From Neomicrococcus lactis (GTDB lineage Bacteria; Actinomycetota; Actinomycetes; Actinomycetales; Micrococcaceae): a DNA stretch of 64,000 nucleotides. Both the position numbers and the translations under genes were made by a program. Below, piece after piece: positions 1 through 8,994 of this stretch; within the stretch, counting starts at the first letter, position 1, and the number at the start of each line of letters is the position of its first letter. The stretch is from contig NZ_JACHBL010000001.1 in assembly GCF_014200305.1 (NCBI RefSeq), positions 2,046,001 to 2,110,000 of the forward strand. Direction: 5' to 3'. The notes beneath the pieces were generated by a model. That model was not told the origin of the DNA. It saw nothing but the letters and a program-made list of their open reading frames with translations, and made no database searches.

Positions 1-593
1 ATGCGCCGAATGATGGCCAATTGCTGAGCATCTTTTTGCCCGAAGAATGCGGAGAATTCGACTTTTCGCGACGTCAACAAGCTCGGCTGAGCGATATGCA
101 AGAGCTTAGAAACCACTGCCAACATGCCGTCAAAGTGGCCGGGACGCGAAGCGCCTTCGAACTTCTCCCCCAGCTTTCCGGACGTCACCTTCACCAAGGG
201 ATCGCCGTCCGGGTACATCTCGGACTCCTCAGGCGCGAACACAATATCCGCGCCGGCCTGGCCCAGTAGCTCCAAGTCAGCGTCAAGAGTGCGCGGGTAG
301 CGCTCGTAATCCACGGGATCGTTGAACTGAAGCGGGTTCACGAAGATGGACACGGCCACCACATCATTCGCCGCGCGGGCGGTGCGCACCAACGTCCCGT
401 GCCCGTCATGCAGCGCACCCATCGTTGGCACAAAACCCACTCGAACCGTATCCGCCTCAGCGCCGGAAAGCGGCTGCGCCTCAATCAGTTCCCGCGTCTT
501 TTCGCGGAACTCAGCAATAGTGCGAGTGAGGATGGGCAGTCGCTGAGCGGCGGCGTCGTACGGGGTATTTGAGGCGTTAACTTCAGAAGTCAC
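1..593 (-). CDS. panC: Pantothenate synthetase (pantoate-beta-alanine ligase), 3' end cut by window edge
   Basis: Reading the minus strand from a GTG at 593 gives an open frame to base 1. It carries the PanC signature [11 protein letters not shown], then [28 protein letters not shown] and [15 protein letters not shown]. The enzyme condenses pantoate with beta-alanine using ATP to make pantothenate for coenzyme A. It is the last gene seen of a minus-strand series and starts 10 bp after the DUF2520 gene, in the same frame, with no clear Shine-Dalgarno. Against E. coli and M. tuberculosis PanC as I remember them, about nine extra residues ([12 protein letters not shown] region, bases 45-83) sit just before the FGQKD motif. 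The frame stays open, so this is an in-frame insertion. Confidence 0.93.
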   Translation of the reverse strand, partial: MTSEVNASNTPYDAAAQRLPILTRTIAEFREKTRELIEAQPLSGAEADTVRVGFVPTMGALHDGHGTLVRTARAANDVVAVSIFVNPLQFNDPVDYERYPRTLDADLELLGQAGADIVFAPEESEMYPDGDPLVKVTSGKLGEKFEGASRPGHFDGMLAVVSKLLHIAQPSLLTSRKVEFSAFFGQKDAQQLAIIRR

Positions 594-602
594 ACACTGA
601 TT

Positions 603-1499
603 TTACGAGTGTTCCGGGCCGCGCTCTGCCAAAGTATCCAAAATGGCGGTGGTTTGGTTCTCGGTGAGCAGGCCGCGGGCAAGCGCGCGCTGGGCGGTGG
701 AGCGCGCCAGCTCCGTGTACGCGCGGCGCATATCTGCCGTCACGTTGTCCGATGCCAACGCCTGCATGTGAGCCTCCACGGTTCCCACATCCCCACGCGC
801 CACTGGGCCCGTGAGCGCAGATTCCCCGGCTGACAAGGCATTTTCAAGAGAAGCGCGCATTAGTGGGCCGATGACTCGGTCCGGCCGTTCAACGCCGATG
901 CTACGCAAGAGCTCGGCGGACTGACCGGCGATCGTGACGAGATGGTTCGAGGCATGGGCCAGAGCAGCGTGGTACTTCCCGCGATCTTCTTCGGCGATCA
1001 CCGTGCTTTCGGCGTCCATCTCCAAGACCAAAGCTTGGGCGATCGGCAGCATCATTTTGTCCGCGGTGATGCCGAAGACGCAGTCGCGCAAGCGGCCCAA
1101 GTCGAGGCTAGTTCCCGTGAAACTCATGGCCGGATGGATGGCCAGAGGGATAGCGCCGGATGCGCGGATGGGATCAAGAATCCCGGTTCCGTAGCGGCCG
1201 GCCGTGTGGGCCACGAGCTGACCGACTTGCCAGTGCCCGGCGTCGGCGAGGCCTTTCACGAGTGGGCCGAGGGCATCATCGGGTAGCGCCAAAAGAACGA
1301 GCTCGGAACGCTCCACGATCTCCGGAATGTCGAGAATAGGTGCACCCGGCAACAGCGCTTCGGCGCGCTCTCGAGAATCCTCACTCACCGCGTGAACACC
1401 CACAACTTGATGCTCCGCAGCGCGCAAGGCCGCACCCAACACAGCACCGACCTTGCCGGCGCCGATGATTCCTAGGCCCAGACGACCAGGCTTACTCAT
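603..1499 (-). CDS. Rossmann-fold oxidoreductase-like protein with DUF2520 domain
   Basis: A 298-residue protein with an N-terminal nucleotide-binding motif GIIGAGKVG (residues 9-17) and a C-terminal helical region typical of DUF2520 proteins (IHPAMSFTG, then KYHAALAHASNHL). The architecture resembles NADP-dependent 6-phosphogluconate-type or ketopantoate-type dehydrogenases. Because it sits directly before panC, a role in or near pantothenate synthesis has been suggested for the family, but the reaction is not settled. Its start overlaps the end of the upstream PH-domain gene by 8 bp, so the two are translationally coupled. Confidence 0.85.
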   Translation of the reverse strand: MSKPGRLGLGIIGAGKVGAVLGAALRAAEHQVVGVHAVSEDSRERAEALLPGAPILDIPEIVERSELVLLALPDDALGPLVKGLADAGHWQVGQLVAHTAGRYGTGILDPIRASGAIPLAIHPAMSFTGTSLDLGRLRDCVFGITADKMMLPIAQALVLEMDAESTVIAEEDRGKYHAALAHASNHLVTIAGQSAELLRSIGVERPDRVIGPLMRASLENALSAGESALTGPVARGDVGTVEAHMQALASDNVTADMRRAYTELARSTAQRALARGLLTENQTTAILDTLAERGPEHS

Positions 1500-3033
1500 G
1501 AGGTTGCTCCTGTGATGATTGCGGCGACGGTGGCGCTGGAGAAATCTGTGCGTTCTGCTCGGCGACGAGCCAATGGTTGCGGTCGTGCAAGCGCCGCGCG
1601 GTTGCTGCTCGGTCCGCTTGCATCAAGAACAAACTACGCGCTTCAGCCACGGACATCTGCTTTACGCGCGGAAGAATTTGCCCGGACGTCGACGCCAGCT
1701 CAACATCCGCTACTCCCGCTCGGCGCGCGATGGGACCTTGATGCATGAGGACACCTTGCGTGCGTTCGTGCGGCACATAGGTCAGATGCCGAGACAGCCG
1801 CCCGCCACGAATCACGATGCTCGTCGACGTACTCGCATACCCCTGACGCTTGAACGCGAGCGGCGAGAGCCACGCGGCACTGCGCGGAGTCTGAGTAAAT
1901 CCGGTCTGATCCGTGGAGTCCTTGAGCCCGTCCGTCAGCAAGTCCAGCGGTCGGTCAGTCCCCGGATCCGGCAGGACAATCGGCAGCACGGCATAGACGT
2001 CCTCGAGCTTGCCGACCCGCAACAACATGGAGCGCTGCTCGCCCGATGCCTCGCCGTAACCAGCCACATTCGCGATCACTCGGTACCAGCCAAACGGCCG
2101 CCAGAAGAGCGGCGCATGCACGCGCACCGCCTGAATACGCCCCGGCGGAATAGTCTGATGGCTCGTCTCGGTCAGCCCGTACTTGAGCCGCAGCCCGTCC
2201 GGACTCGCCGATGCGGTGAACCCAAAACCCTTATTGAGCTCATTCCACACGATCGCCCCGACGCTCAACAGCCCCGGCAGCAGACCCACGTACGTCGCAG
2301 GCGTTTCGAGCAAAACACCGCCAATAACCACGGGAATCAAGAACGCAAGCGCCACAACCAGGAGGGTCGGATTCAGAATCGAACTCCCGATCAACCGTCC
2401 CGGCGGCGTCGTGGCCACCACAATTTCCGGGGCTTCAGCGGTCTCCACGCCATTACTAGAGGACGACGACGCAGCTTGCGTTTCCTGCGCATCATCCGTT
2501 CCGCTGGGGTGTGGTGCCGTTGCGCGAAGCCCGGCGGCACGGGCCAGGATCGTATTGCGAAGTGTCTGGGCGTCCGAGTACTTGAGGTAGCTCAAATTCA
2601 TGGCCGACTGGCCAGAGTCCGCCACCTCAAACTTGAGTTCGGCAAGACCGAAGATGCGTGCCAACAGAGGCTGCACGATGTCGATCGCCTGTACGCGATC
2701 AATCCGAGCCTGACGGTGTTGCCGGAACAAGATTCCGGAGCGTGTGCGCACGTGATCGTCGGTGATTTGGTACTGCGTGAAGCGCCACGACAAGTAAAAA
2801 CCCACCAGCAAAAGCGCAATGATGCCGAACGCGATACCCATGATGGGCCACAAGACTTCAGACGGAAGCTCGAAGACGTTGCCCTTGAGATTGCCCTCGA
2901 GGGCAGAACTCAGAATGTTCTGCGAATAAATGTAGATGGCACCTACGACAACAACCCAGCCGCGCACGAAGGGCGAGATGGGGTGAACGCGATGCCATGG
3001 AGACTCGTACTGTTCCTGGCTCTCGATGCTCAC
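1492..3033 (-). CDS. Membrane protein with three bacterial PH (bPH2, YdbT-like) domains
   Basis: A 513-residue membrane protein. Two hydrophobic segments near the N terminus (about residues 25-40 and 60-85) precede a bPH2 domain (QITDDHVRTRSGILFRQHR). A second hydrophobic pair at about 215-265 precedes another bPH2 copy (GLRLKYGLTETSHQTIPP). A third copy lies near the C terminus (GGRLSRHLTYVPHERTQGV). YdbT-family proteins act at the membrane; in Bacillus the YdbS/YdbT pair is linked to resistance to secreted antimicrobial compounds. The start overlaps the stop of the smaller PH gene (ATGA), as in the two-gene ydbS-ydbT arrangement. Exact function is unknown. Confidence 0.85.
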   Translation of the reverse strand: MSIESQEQYESPWHRVHPISPFVRGWVVVVGAIYIYSQNILSSALEGNLKGNVFELPSEVLWPIMGIAFGIIALLLVGFYLSWRFTQYQITDDHVRTRSGILFRQHRQARIDRVQAIDIVQPLLARIFGLAELKFEVADSGQSAMNLSYLKYSDAQTLRNTILARAAGLRATAPHPSGTDDAQETQAASSSSSNGVETAEAPEIVVATTPPGRLIGSSILNPTLLVVALAFLIPVVIGGVLLETPATYVGLLPGLLSVGAIVWNELNKGFGFTASASPDGLRLKYGLTETSHQTIPPGRIQAVRVHAPLFWRPFGWYRVIANVAGYGEASGEQRSMLLRVGKLEDVYAVLPIVLPDPGTDRPLDLLTDGLKDSTDQTGFTQTPRSAAWLSPLAFKRQGYASTSTSIVIRGGRLSRHLTYVPHERTQGVLMHQGPIARRAGVADVELASTSGQILPRVKQMSVAEARSLFLMQADRAATARRLHDRNHWLVAEQNAQISPAPPSPQSSQEQPHE

Positions 3034-3545
3034 AGACCGGCCAGCTTCGCTTCACCGCGGGCGGAAAGCTGCTCGCGAAGTCGAGCACCTTCAGCCTCGG
3101 GAATGCCGGGGATCTCCGGGTTCGCCGAAGGGCTAGCCGTGTGCATCTTGACCTTGCAGAGGCCAAAGGCGCGATCTACCGGGCCGGCCTCGACGTCTAC
3201 GTACTGCATGCGGCCGTAAGGGACCACCATGAGTTTGCGGAACATAATGCCGCTACGAATCAACAAGTCTTCTTGACGTTCGGCATAGCCGATGGCCCGG
3301 ACTTGCCGAGGGATGATGAAGAGAACATCGATGATCGTCCAGATGAGGCCCACAATCGGCAGCGCCCACGCGATCCATTCAGCGGGCCAGATCCAGACCC
3401 CGAGGAGTCGCATCACGAGCGGAACGGACAAAATCAGCACGAAGACCACATGGCCAATAAGTGCCGAAATGACTCGGACTTTCAAGTACTTCTCCGAAAC
3501 GCGCGACCATTCAATTCCTACCGGATCAATGGGTTCGTGCGGCAT
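3030..3545 (-). CDS. Small bacterial PH-domain membrane protein (YdbS-like)
   Basis: A 171-residue protein beginning MPHEPIDPVG. The ATG at 3545 was chosen because AAGGGGGA and GAAGGAT lie just upstream; the longer open frame to 3650 would run through the preceding gene. Two membrane segments (about residues 25-70, VISALIGHVVFVLILSV and WIAWALPIVGLIWTIID) are followed by one bPH2 domain (EDLLIRSGIMFRKLMVVPYGRMQYVDV). It overlaps the upstream DUF3180 gene by 20 bp and the larger PH gene by 4 bp, so the pair is probably a two-component membrane assembly. Confidence 0.82.
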   Translation of the reverse strand: MPHEPIDPVGIEWSRVSEKYLKVRVISALIGHVVFVLILSVPLVMRLLGVWIWPAEWIAWALPIVGLIWTIIDVLFIIPRQVRAIGYAERQEDLLIRSGIMFRKLMVVPYGRMQYVDVEAGPVDRAFGLCKVKMHTASPSANPEIPGIPEAEGARLREQLSARGEAKLAGL

Positions 3546-4038
3546 ATCCTTCGGTTTCCCCCTTGGTTCCACGCCCACGAAGTGGCGTGCTTGGTCCGTC
3601 CATGTCCTCGGGCGGAAGCTTACAAAAACGTTCCACCACAAATCCCACAATAACCATGACCAGTGCGCCGACCATCATCACGATGCAGGAAACCAAGGAT
3701 GCACTACCTGTGGATCCGGCACCCATGAGGTCCAACAAAATGCCCAGATGCCAGCCACCAATAACCGCGCCACCGTACGCTCCGGCTTGCGCCAACACCA
3801 GAGTGCGTGCGGCAAGAATCGGATCGATGGGCACAGTGGCTTTGCCTTGGCGGTAGCGCAAGACGCGGAAACCTAAGACGAAGGCCAACACGGATACGGC
3901 AGCCATCGTGATGAGGGACGTCCAGTGCAAAACTGGTGCCCCAACACCTGCTCCGGAGGCAATGCGCTGAGCGATCCAACCACCAATCGCGGCGACCGCG
4001 ATGACGATCGTGAGCCAGGAAACCTTAAGCGTGGACAC
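3526..4038 (-). CDS. DUF3180 family membrane protein
   Basis: A small integral membrane protein with four predicted hydrophobic helices (WLTIVIAVAAIGGWIA, LITMAAVSVLAFVLGF, AYGGAVIGGWHLGILL, SLVSCIVMMVGALVMVIVG). The GTG at 4038 overlaps the folK stop as TAGTG and has GGGAG upstream. A longer GTG start at 4056 is possible but adds a short non-hydrophobic leader. DUF3180 genes follow folK in many actinobacterial folate operons; no function is known. Confidence 0.8.
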   Translation of the reverse strand: MSTLKVSWLTIVIAVAAIGGWIAQRIASGAGVGAPVLHWTSLITMAAVSVLAFVLGFRVLRYRQGKATVPIDPILAARTLVLAQAGAYGGAVIGGWHLGILLDLMGAGSTGSASLVSCIVMMVGALVMVIVGFVVERFCKLPPEDMDGPSTPLRGRGTKGETEGYAARTH

Positions 4039-4580
4039 TACGAGCTCGACTCCCACATATCGTCGTGTGGCGAGTACGGTGCAAGACCTTCGGCGTCGAC
4101 CGCCTTTTGAGCCAGCACAGCTACAGATTCACCACGCAACGTTGCATCGGGATCCATCCACGCCCATGGCTGCAGCACGAAAGCGCGCTCTGCTGCCAAC
4201 TTGTGCGGAATGGTGAGGCGCTCTTCGTCCATCTCCAGATCACCGTAGGTGATGATGTCGACGTCCAAGGTGCGAGGACCCCAGCGGACCTCGCGGACGC
4301 GATGGTGCTTGTCCTCGACCTCGTTGCAGTGCGCCAACAGCTCATACGGCGCCAGCGTGGTCTCGATTTCCATGACCATGTTCAAGAAGTCAGGCTGACC
4401 ATCGGGTCCACCCACTGGCTTGGTCTGCACCACTTGCGACACTTGGCACAAGCGCACATCATCGCGATCCACAAGATCGGCGACAGCCAACGACAACGTA
4501 TCCGCGCGCTCGCCCAGATTAGAGCCCAGCGCGAGAATGCACTTCACCGGCTTCGGTGTTTCAGTCATTGGTTCAGTCAT
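4038..4580 (-). CDS. folK: 2-amino-4-hydroxy-6-hydroxymethyldihydropteridine pyrophosphokinase
   Basis: FolK transfers pyrophosphate from ATP to 6-hydroxymethyl-7,8-dihydropterin, the step before dihydropteroate synthase. Visible signatures are ILALGSNLGER near the N terminus, the pterin/ATP-binding segment DFLNMVMEIET, and the HPPK signature VRWGPRTLDVDIITYG, followed by LTIPHKLAAERAFVLQPWAW. Length (about 175-180 residues) is normal. The ATG at 4580 overlaps the folB stop (ATGA); a second ATG four codons in (MTETPKP) is also possible. It is the last enzyme gene of the folE-folP-folB-folK set. Confidence 0.96.
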   Translation of the reverse strand: MTEPMTETPKPVKCILALGSNLGERADTLSLAVADLVDRDDVRLCQVSQVVQTKPVGGPDGQPDFLNMVMEIETTLAPYELLAHCNEVEDKHHRVREVRWGPRTLDVDIITYGDLEMDEERLTIPHKLAAERAFVLQPWAWMDPDATLRGESVAVLAQKAVDAEGLAPYSPHDDMWESSS

Positions 4581-4960
4581 GGTCTCTCCCGATGGATGGT
4601 GATGGTGACATCCCGAAAGGGAACAGTAATGGGTGCTTGGGGCTTGTGAACCGTGAGGTCCAGCGCAACTAAGCGAGCGGCGTCGTCGTAATGGCTAAAA
4701 ATCGCGGCAGCCGTGCGTTCCGCAAGCGTTTCAATCAGGTCGTAAGGACCAGACTGGATTTCGCGGATCACCACTTCAGCGAGTTCGCCGTAGTTGAGCG
4801 TCAGCGCAAGATCATCCGTGGCCGCAGCCGGGCGGATGTCCGTATAGAGCGTCACGTCGATGGTGAACTCTTGGCCGTCGCGCTTTTCGTGCTCGAAAAC
4901 CCCGTGATAACCCGTGGCCTTCAGGCCCGTTACCGTGATGGCATCGCGTACGTTGTCCAC
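4577..4960 (-). CDS. folB: Dihydroneopterin aldolase
   Basis: A 127-residue protein with the FolB signature TGLKATGYHGVFEHEKRDGQ and DVTLYTDIRPAAATDDLALT, the active-site YHGV region, and the usual C-terminal VHKPQAPI. It splits 7,8-dihydroneopterin into 6-hydroxymethyl-dihydropterin and glycolaldehyde. The start is a GTG at 4960, 3 bp after the folP stop, with GAAGAG upstream. Overlapping or near-touching genes on both sides show one operon with folP and folK. Confidence 0.95.
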   Translation of the reverse strand: MDNVRDAITVTGLKATGYHGVFEHEKRDGQEFTIDVTLYTDIRPAAATDDLALTLNYGELAEVVIREIQSGPYDLIETLAERTAAAIFSHYDDAARLVALDLTVHKPQAPITVPFRDVTITIHRERP

Positions 4961-4963
4961 GAA

Positions 4964-5890
4964 TTAGCTCTTCGCGCTTGCGATAGATTCAGGGTCCAGC
5001 CACGCACCAACAACCTTGACCGCGTCGAGGGACTCTTCAATGTTGTGGACGCGGACAGCCCACACGCCACGGGCTGCTGCCAGTGCCGTGGTTGCTGCGG
5101 TGGCGTGATCGCGCTCGACTGGAGCAGCAGGCTTGCCATTCGCAGACAGCAGGGACCCCAAGAAGCGCTTGCGAGACGTACCCACGAGCACGTCGTGACC
5201 GAGCTCTTCGAGCTTGTCTAGGTTCTTGAGAAGCTCCCAGTTGTGGTGCGCTTCCTTGGCAAAGCCCAAGCCTGGATCGATGATGATCTTGTCCGACTTC
5301 ACGCCGGCGTTGAGAAACGTTTCACGAACCTGCTTGAGCTCGTTGACCACGTCTTCAACCACGTTGGTGTAGTCGGTGAGACCCGTCATGGACTGCTGAT
5401 CGCCGCGACGGTGCATGAGCACATATGGCACACCGCGTTCAGCGATGAGGGCTGGCATGTCCTCTTCGTGCGTGAGTCCGGAGACGTCGTTGATGATGTG
5501 CGCGCCCGCATCGAGAGCGGCGCGAGCGGTAGAGGTATGGGTGGTATCAACGCTGACGACGGCGCCAGCCTTCACGAGTGCTGCAACTACTGGGATGACT
5601 CGCTTTTGTTCATCCTCGGGAGCCACAAAGTCTGCTCCTGGTCGAGTGGACTCGCCGCCCACATCGATGATGTCCGCTCCCGCGTACATCATGCGCAATC
5701 CGTGCTGGATGGCGTCATCCACGTTGAGGTACTTGCCGCCATCGGAGAACGAATCTTCCGTGACGTTGAGGATGCCCATGATGAGCGTGCGACCCTTAGG
5801 CAAAGAATCGAAGGTTTTGACAGTGGACTTCTTGATGACGGGTAGTGGGCTCGTAGCTGGACCGGTTCCGGGGATGGCGCCGAGGGACAT
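4964..5890 (-). CDS. folP: Dihydropteroate synthase
   Basis: FolP joins 6-hydroxymethyl-dihydropterin pyrophosphate to p-aminobenzoate and is the sulfonamide target. The TIM-barrel signatures are present: IMGILNVTEDSFSDGGKY, IIDVGGESTRPGA, VSVDTTHTSTARAALDAGA, IIDPGLGFAKEAHHNWELL and VGTSRKRFLG. The ATG at 5890 (MSLGAIPGTG) lies 7 bp after the folE stop with a GGAAAG element; a start six codons upstream would overlap folE. About 308 residues, with an N-terminal extension of some 30 residues before the barrel. Confidence 0.96.
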   Translation of the reverse strand: MSLGAIPGTGPATSPLPVIKKSTVKTFDSLPKGRTLIMGILNVTEDSFSDGGKYLNVDDAIQHGLRMMYAGADIIDVGGESTRPGADFVAPEDEQKRVIPVVAALVKAGAVVSVDTTHTSTARAALDAGAHIINDVSGLTHEEDMPALIAERGVPYVLMHRRGDQQSMTGLTDYTNVVEDVVNELKQVRETFLNAGVKSDKIIIDPGLGFAKEAHHNWELLKNLDKLEELGHDVLVGTSRKRFLGSLLSANGKPAAPVERDHATAATTALAAARGVWAVRVHNIEESLDAVKVVGAWLDPESIASAKS

Positions 5891-5897
5891 GTGATAC

Positions 5898-6509
5898 CTA
5901 CTTTCCAAGAATGAGGCTCATGGCCTCTGCGCGGGTTGCGGGTTGCCGCAATTGCCCACGAACTGCACTTGTGACGGTCATTGCGCCTGGTTTGCGCACG
6001 CCACGCATCGACATACAAAGATGTTCGCATTCGACAACAACAATGGCACCGCGCGGTTCCAACAGTTCCTCGATCGCTTCCACGATTTGCGTGGTCAGGC
6101 GCTCTTGAACCTGCGGCCGGCGGGCATACAAGTCAACCAAACGAGCCAACTTGGAAAGCCCAGTGACGCGCCCATCCTTGCCTGGGATGTACCCCACGTG
6201 AGCCTTTCCGTGGAAAGGCACCAAGTGGTGTTCACAGGTGGAATAGAACGCGATGTCCTTGACCAAGACCATTTCTTCATGGTCGATATCAAAGGACTTA
6301 GAGAGGATCTCCTTGGGGTCCATGTGGAGCCCCGCGAAGATTTCCGCGTAGGACTTCGCGACACGCGCAGGGGTCTCCTGCAGTCCGTCGCGATCTGGGT
6401 CTTCACCGATCGCCTCAAGGATTTCTCGCACCGCTTTGGCAATGCGTTCCTGATCGATCTGCGGGGCGATGTACTGGCCACGCATGACGTCGTCGTCGAT
6501 TTCGCTCAC
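5898..6509 (-). CDS. folE: GTP cyclohydrolase I (FolE1 type)
   Basis: FolE converts GTP to 7,8-dihydroneopterin triphosphate, the first step of the folate pathway. The zinc-binding Cys-His motif is seen in [20 protein letters not shown], with the second zinc cysteine in [13 protein letters not shown], and the family signature [19 protein letters not shown]. At 203 residues it is normal length. It lies between ftsH and folP and is the first gene of the folate operon. Confidence 0.97.
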   Translation of the reverse strand: MSEIDDDVMRGQYIAPQIDQERIAKAVREILEAIGEDPDRDGLQETPARVAKSYAEIFAGLHMDPKEILSKSFDIDHEEMVLVKDIAFYSTCEHHLVPFHGKAHVGYIPGKDGRVTGLSKLARLVDLYARRPQVQERLTTQIVEAIEELLEPRGAIVVVECEHLCMSMRGVRKPGAMTVTSAVRGQLRQPATRAEAMSLILGK

Positions 6510-6547
6510 TTTTCGATCCTACCGCTAGGCCCTCGCGGGGTTACGTT

Positions 6548-8734
6548 CTATTGCTCTTCGGAGGTGTTCTCGCCGGAGATACCCCGCGTCATGGGTCCAC
6601 CAGTGGTGGGACCCTGACCGCCAACGCCCGGACCGTGCGAACCTGGTTCATTCGAACCCGGTCCATTCGAGCCTGGGAAGTCGTTGCCGTCACCCGGCTG
6701 GTGGCCAGGCAATTTCGGTGCAGTGCCCGGATCGATCATGACGCCCTCGTGGCCGTCACGCTCCTCAGCAGCTTCCTCTGGGGACTTCTCGGTGTTGTTC
6801 TGACGCGCGGCTGCCTGCTCGGCAAGTTCCTTCTGCGTGGTCACAGGAGGCTTGCTGTGCACGGGACGGCTGTCCTTAGAGAGCCATACTTCGCGAGCTG
6901 GAGCCTTGATGATGTCGTGGAAGACTTCCTCGAGCTCGCGCTGGTTCAACGTTTCGCGCTCAAGCAATGCCAAAGCCAAGCGATCCAGCACGTGACGGTT
7001 TTCCGTCAGGATGCGGTACGCCTCGTCGTGAGCGGTATCAATAAGCTCGCGAACTTCTTCGTCAACCACAGCTGCGATGCGCTCGGAGTAATCGCGGTCG
7101 CTGCCCATATCGCGGCCCATGAACGGCTCGGAGTTTCCGCTGCCGAGCTTCACGGAACCGATGCGGTCGCTCATGCCGTACTGCGTGACCATCTTGCGGG
7201 CTGTGCCCGTGGCCTTCTCGATGTCATTCGAGGCGCCAGTCGATGGATCGTGGAAGATGATTTCTTCCGCCACGCGACCGCCCATGGCGTACGCGAGCTG
7301 ATCCAACAATTCGTTGCGAGTCACGGAGTATTTGTCTTCGCTCGGAACCACCATGGTGTAACCCAAAGCGCGACCACGAGGAAGAATCGTCACCTTCGTG
7401 ACCGGAGCGGAGTGACGCTGTGCAGCCGCCACCAAAGCGTGACCACCTTCGTGGTACGCGGTGACCTTGCGCTCGTGTTCCTTCATCAAGCGGGAGCGCT
7501 TCTGCGGTCCAGCCATGACGCGGTCAATAGCCTCATCCAAAGCACGGTCATCGATGAGCTGCGCGTTCGAGCGAGCAGTCAGCAATGCAGCTTCGTTCAG
7601 CACGTTCGCCAAATCGGCGCCGGTGTAACCCGGGGTGTTCTTCGCGACGGCGCGGAGGTCAACATTGTTGGCCATCGGCTTGCCCTGCGCGTGAACACGC
7701 AAAATCTTTTCGCGACCAGCAAGATCCGGTGCTTCCACTGGAATCTGGCGGTCAAAACGTCCCGGACGTAGCAAAGCTGGGTCCAACACGTCGGGTCGGT
7801 TAGTTGCAGCGATCAGGATGACGTTGGCGTTGGCATCGAAGCCGTCCATCTCCACCAAGAGCTGGTTGAGCGTCTGCTCGCGTTCGTCGTTGCCGCCGCC
7901 GACACCGGCGCCACGGTGACGACCCACAGCATCAATTTCGTCTACGAAGATGATGGCTGGAGCGTTGTTCTTGGCCTGCTCAAAGAGGTCGCGAACGCGG
8001 GAAGCACCCACACCAACAAACATTTCAACGAAGTCAGAACCGGAGATCGAGTAGAAAGGCACGCCGGCTTCACCAGCGACGGCCTTCGCAAGCAGCGTTT
8101 TACCGGTACCTGGAGGGCCGTACAGCAAAACGCCCTTAGGAATCTTGGCGCCAACAGCCTGGAACTTGGCAGGCTCCTGCAGGAATTCCTTGATTTCGTG
8201 GAGTTCTTCCACGGCCTCATCCGCACCGGCAACGTCCTTGAACGTCACCTGTGGCATGTCCTTGGTGATCAGCTTGGCGCGGGACTTGCCGAACTGCATG
8301 ACCTTGCTGCCGCCGCCTTGAGCGCGGGCCATCAAGAACCAGAACAGCAACGCAATGAGCAAGAACGGCACAATGAAGCTGAGCATGGACAAGAGCCAGT
8401 TGTTCTCTACAGGCTGGTCCGTGTAGCCCTTGAGTTCTGCCGTGTTGATCGCATCGACAACTTCGTTCGCACGTGCCGTGGAGTAGTAGAACGAGACGTT
8501 CTTACCCTTGTCAGCGCCGTCGAGCGAGAGGTTTTCCTTCAGCTGCAGGTCAACGCGTTGATCGGCATCAAAGATCTTGGCCTCTTCAACCTTCTTCTCC
8601 TGCAAGAGCTGCATACCAATGCTGGTATCAACGCGGCCCGAGCTTCCCGAAGTGAGTGACGGCAGAAAAATGAGCAGCGCGACAGCACCGATCAGGACCC
8701 AGAATGGCCAACTGTTGAAGATCTTCTTGTTCAT
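6548..8734 (-). CDS. ftsH: ATP-dependent zinc metalloprotease FtsH
   Basis: Membrane-anchored AAA+ protease that extracts and degrades membrane and cytosolic proteins. Two N-terminal membrane helices flank a short extracytoplasmic domain. Then come Walker A (GPPGTGKT), Walker B ([11 protein letters not shown]), the SRH region ([18 protein letters not shown]) and the zinc motif HEGGH. The C-terminal tail is long and Gly/Pro-rich, ending in repeated GSNGPG/GSNEPG/GSHGPG units. ATG at 8734 (MNKKIFNSW) was preferred over an upstream TTG because the first helix then starts normally. A tight hairpin containing GGGGAGA lies just upstream. About 728 residues. Confidence 0.96.
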   Translation of the reverse strand: MNKKIFNSWPFWVLIGAVALLIFLPSLTSGSSGRVDTSIGMQLLQEKKVEEAKIFDADQRVDLQLKENLSLDGADKGKNVSFYYSTARANEVVDAINTAELKGYTDQPVENNWLLSMLSFIVPFLLIALLFWFLMARAQGGGSKVMQFGKSRAKLITKDMPQVTFKDVAGADEAVEELHEIKEFLQEPAKFQAVGAKIPKGVLLYGPPGTGKTLLAKAVAGEAGVPFYSISGSDFVEMFVGVGASRVRDLFEQAKNNAPAIIFVDEIDAVGRHRGAGVGGGNDEREQTLNQLLVEMDGFDANANVILIAATNRPDVLDPALLRPGRFDRQIPVEAPDLAGREKILRVHAQGKPMANNVDLRAVAKNTPGYTGADLANVLNEAALLTARSNAQLIDDRALDEAIDRVMAGPQKRSRLMKEHERKVTAYHEGGHALVAAAQRHSAPVTKVTILPRGRALGYTMVVPSEDKYSVTRNELLDQLAYAMGGRVAEEIIFHDPSTGASNDIEKATGTARKMVTQYGMSDRIGSVKLGSGNSEPFMGRDMGSDRDYSERIAAVVDEEVRELIDTAHDEAYRILTENRHVLDRLALALLERETLNQRELEEVFHDIIKAPAREVWLSKDSRPVHSKPPVTTQKELAEQAAARQNNTEKSPEEAAEERDGHEGVMIDPGTAPKLPGHQPGDGNDFPGSNGPGSNEPGSHGPGVGGQGPTTGGPMTRGISGENTSEEQ

Positions 8735-8739
8735 GCGTT

Positions 8740-8755
8740 GGGGAGAAATCTCCCC
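8740..8755 (-). promoter_or_regulatory. Tight hairpin covering the ftsH ribosome-binding region
   Basis: On the minus strand GGGGAGA-TT-TCTCCCC forms a 7-bp perfect stem, and its 3' foot is 5 nt from the ftsH ATG. The purine-rich arm is the only Shine-Dalgarno-like stretch seen, so the stem could hide it. The two-base loop is very short, so in RNA the inner pairs would open to a larger loop. A regulatory role (for example in response to temperature) is inference only. Confidence 0.45.
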
Positions 8756-8803
8756 GTCCCTTCTTGTCGAAAAGTACGACGCCAACCGTCGTTCCCCCGC
8801 GCA

Positions 8804-8872
8804 AAACTAAAACTCAGGAGCGCGCGGGACCACGTGAAGTACAAAGTTTAGTTTCAAGCATTGCACTTCACG
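8804..8872. repeat. Two interleaved inverted repeats between divergent ftsH and membrane-protein genes
   Basis: AAACTAAA (8804-8811) pairs with TTTAGTTT (8847-8854). CGTGAAGT (8833-8840) pairs with ACTTCACG (8865-8872). Both are perfect 8-bp arms and the second pair straddles one arm of the first, so the two stems cannot form as simple nested hairpins. This is the divergent promoter region, so overlapping operator dyads are the most economical reading. Confidence 0.5.
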
Positions 8873-8994
8873 ACGTTCTCACGCACCGCGGGCTCAAAAA
8901 GTTCCCTCTCGGCGTAGTGAATGACCACGCCGAGCTTTCGAGCCCTCCACGATATTTGCGTAGTCTGGATGCCGCATCCTCGAAAGGTCCTCAC

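Noticed and set aside
1519-3219. 566-residue plus-strand open frame opposite the PH-domain genes
   Set aside because: It lies antisense to two clear PH-domain proteins, is rich in Arg/Gln as high-G+C shadow frames are, and has no domain or ribosome site.
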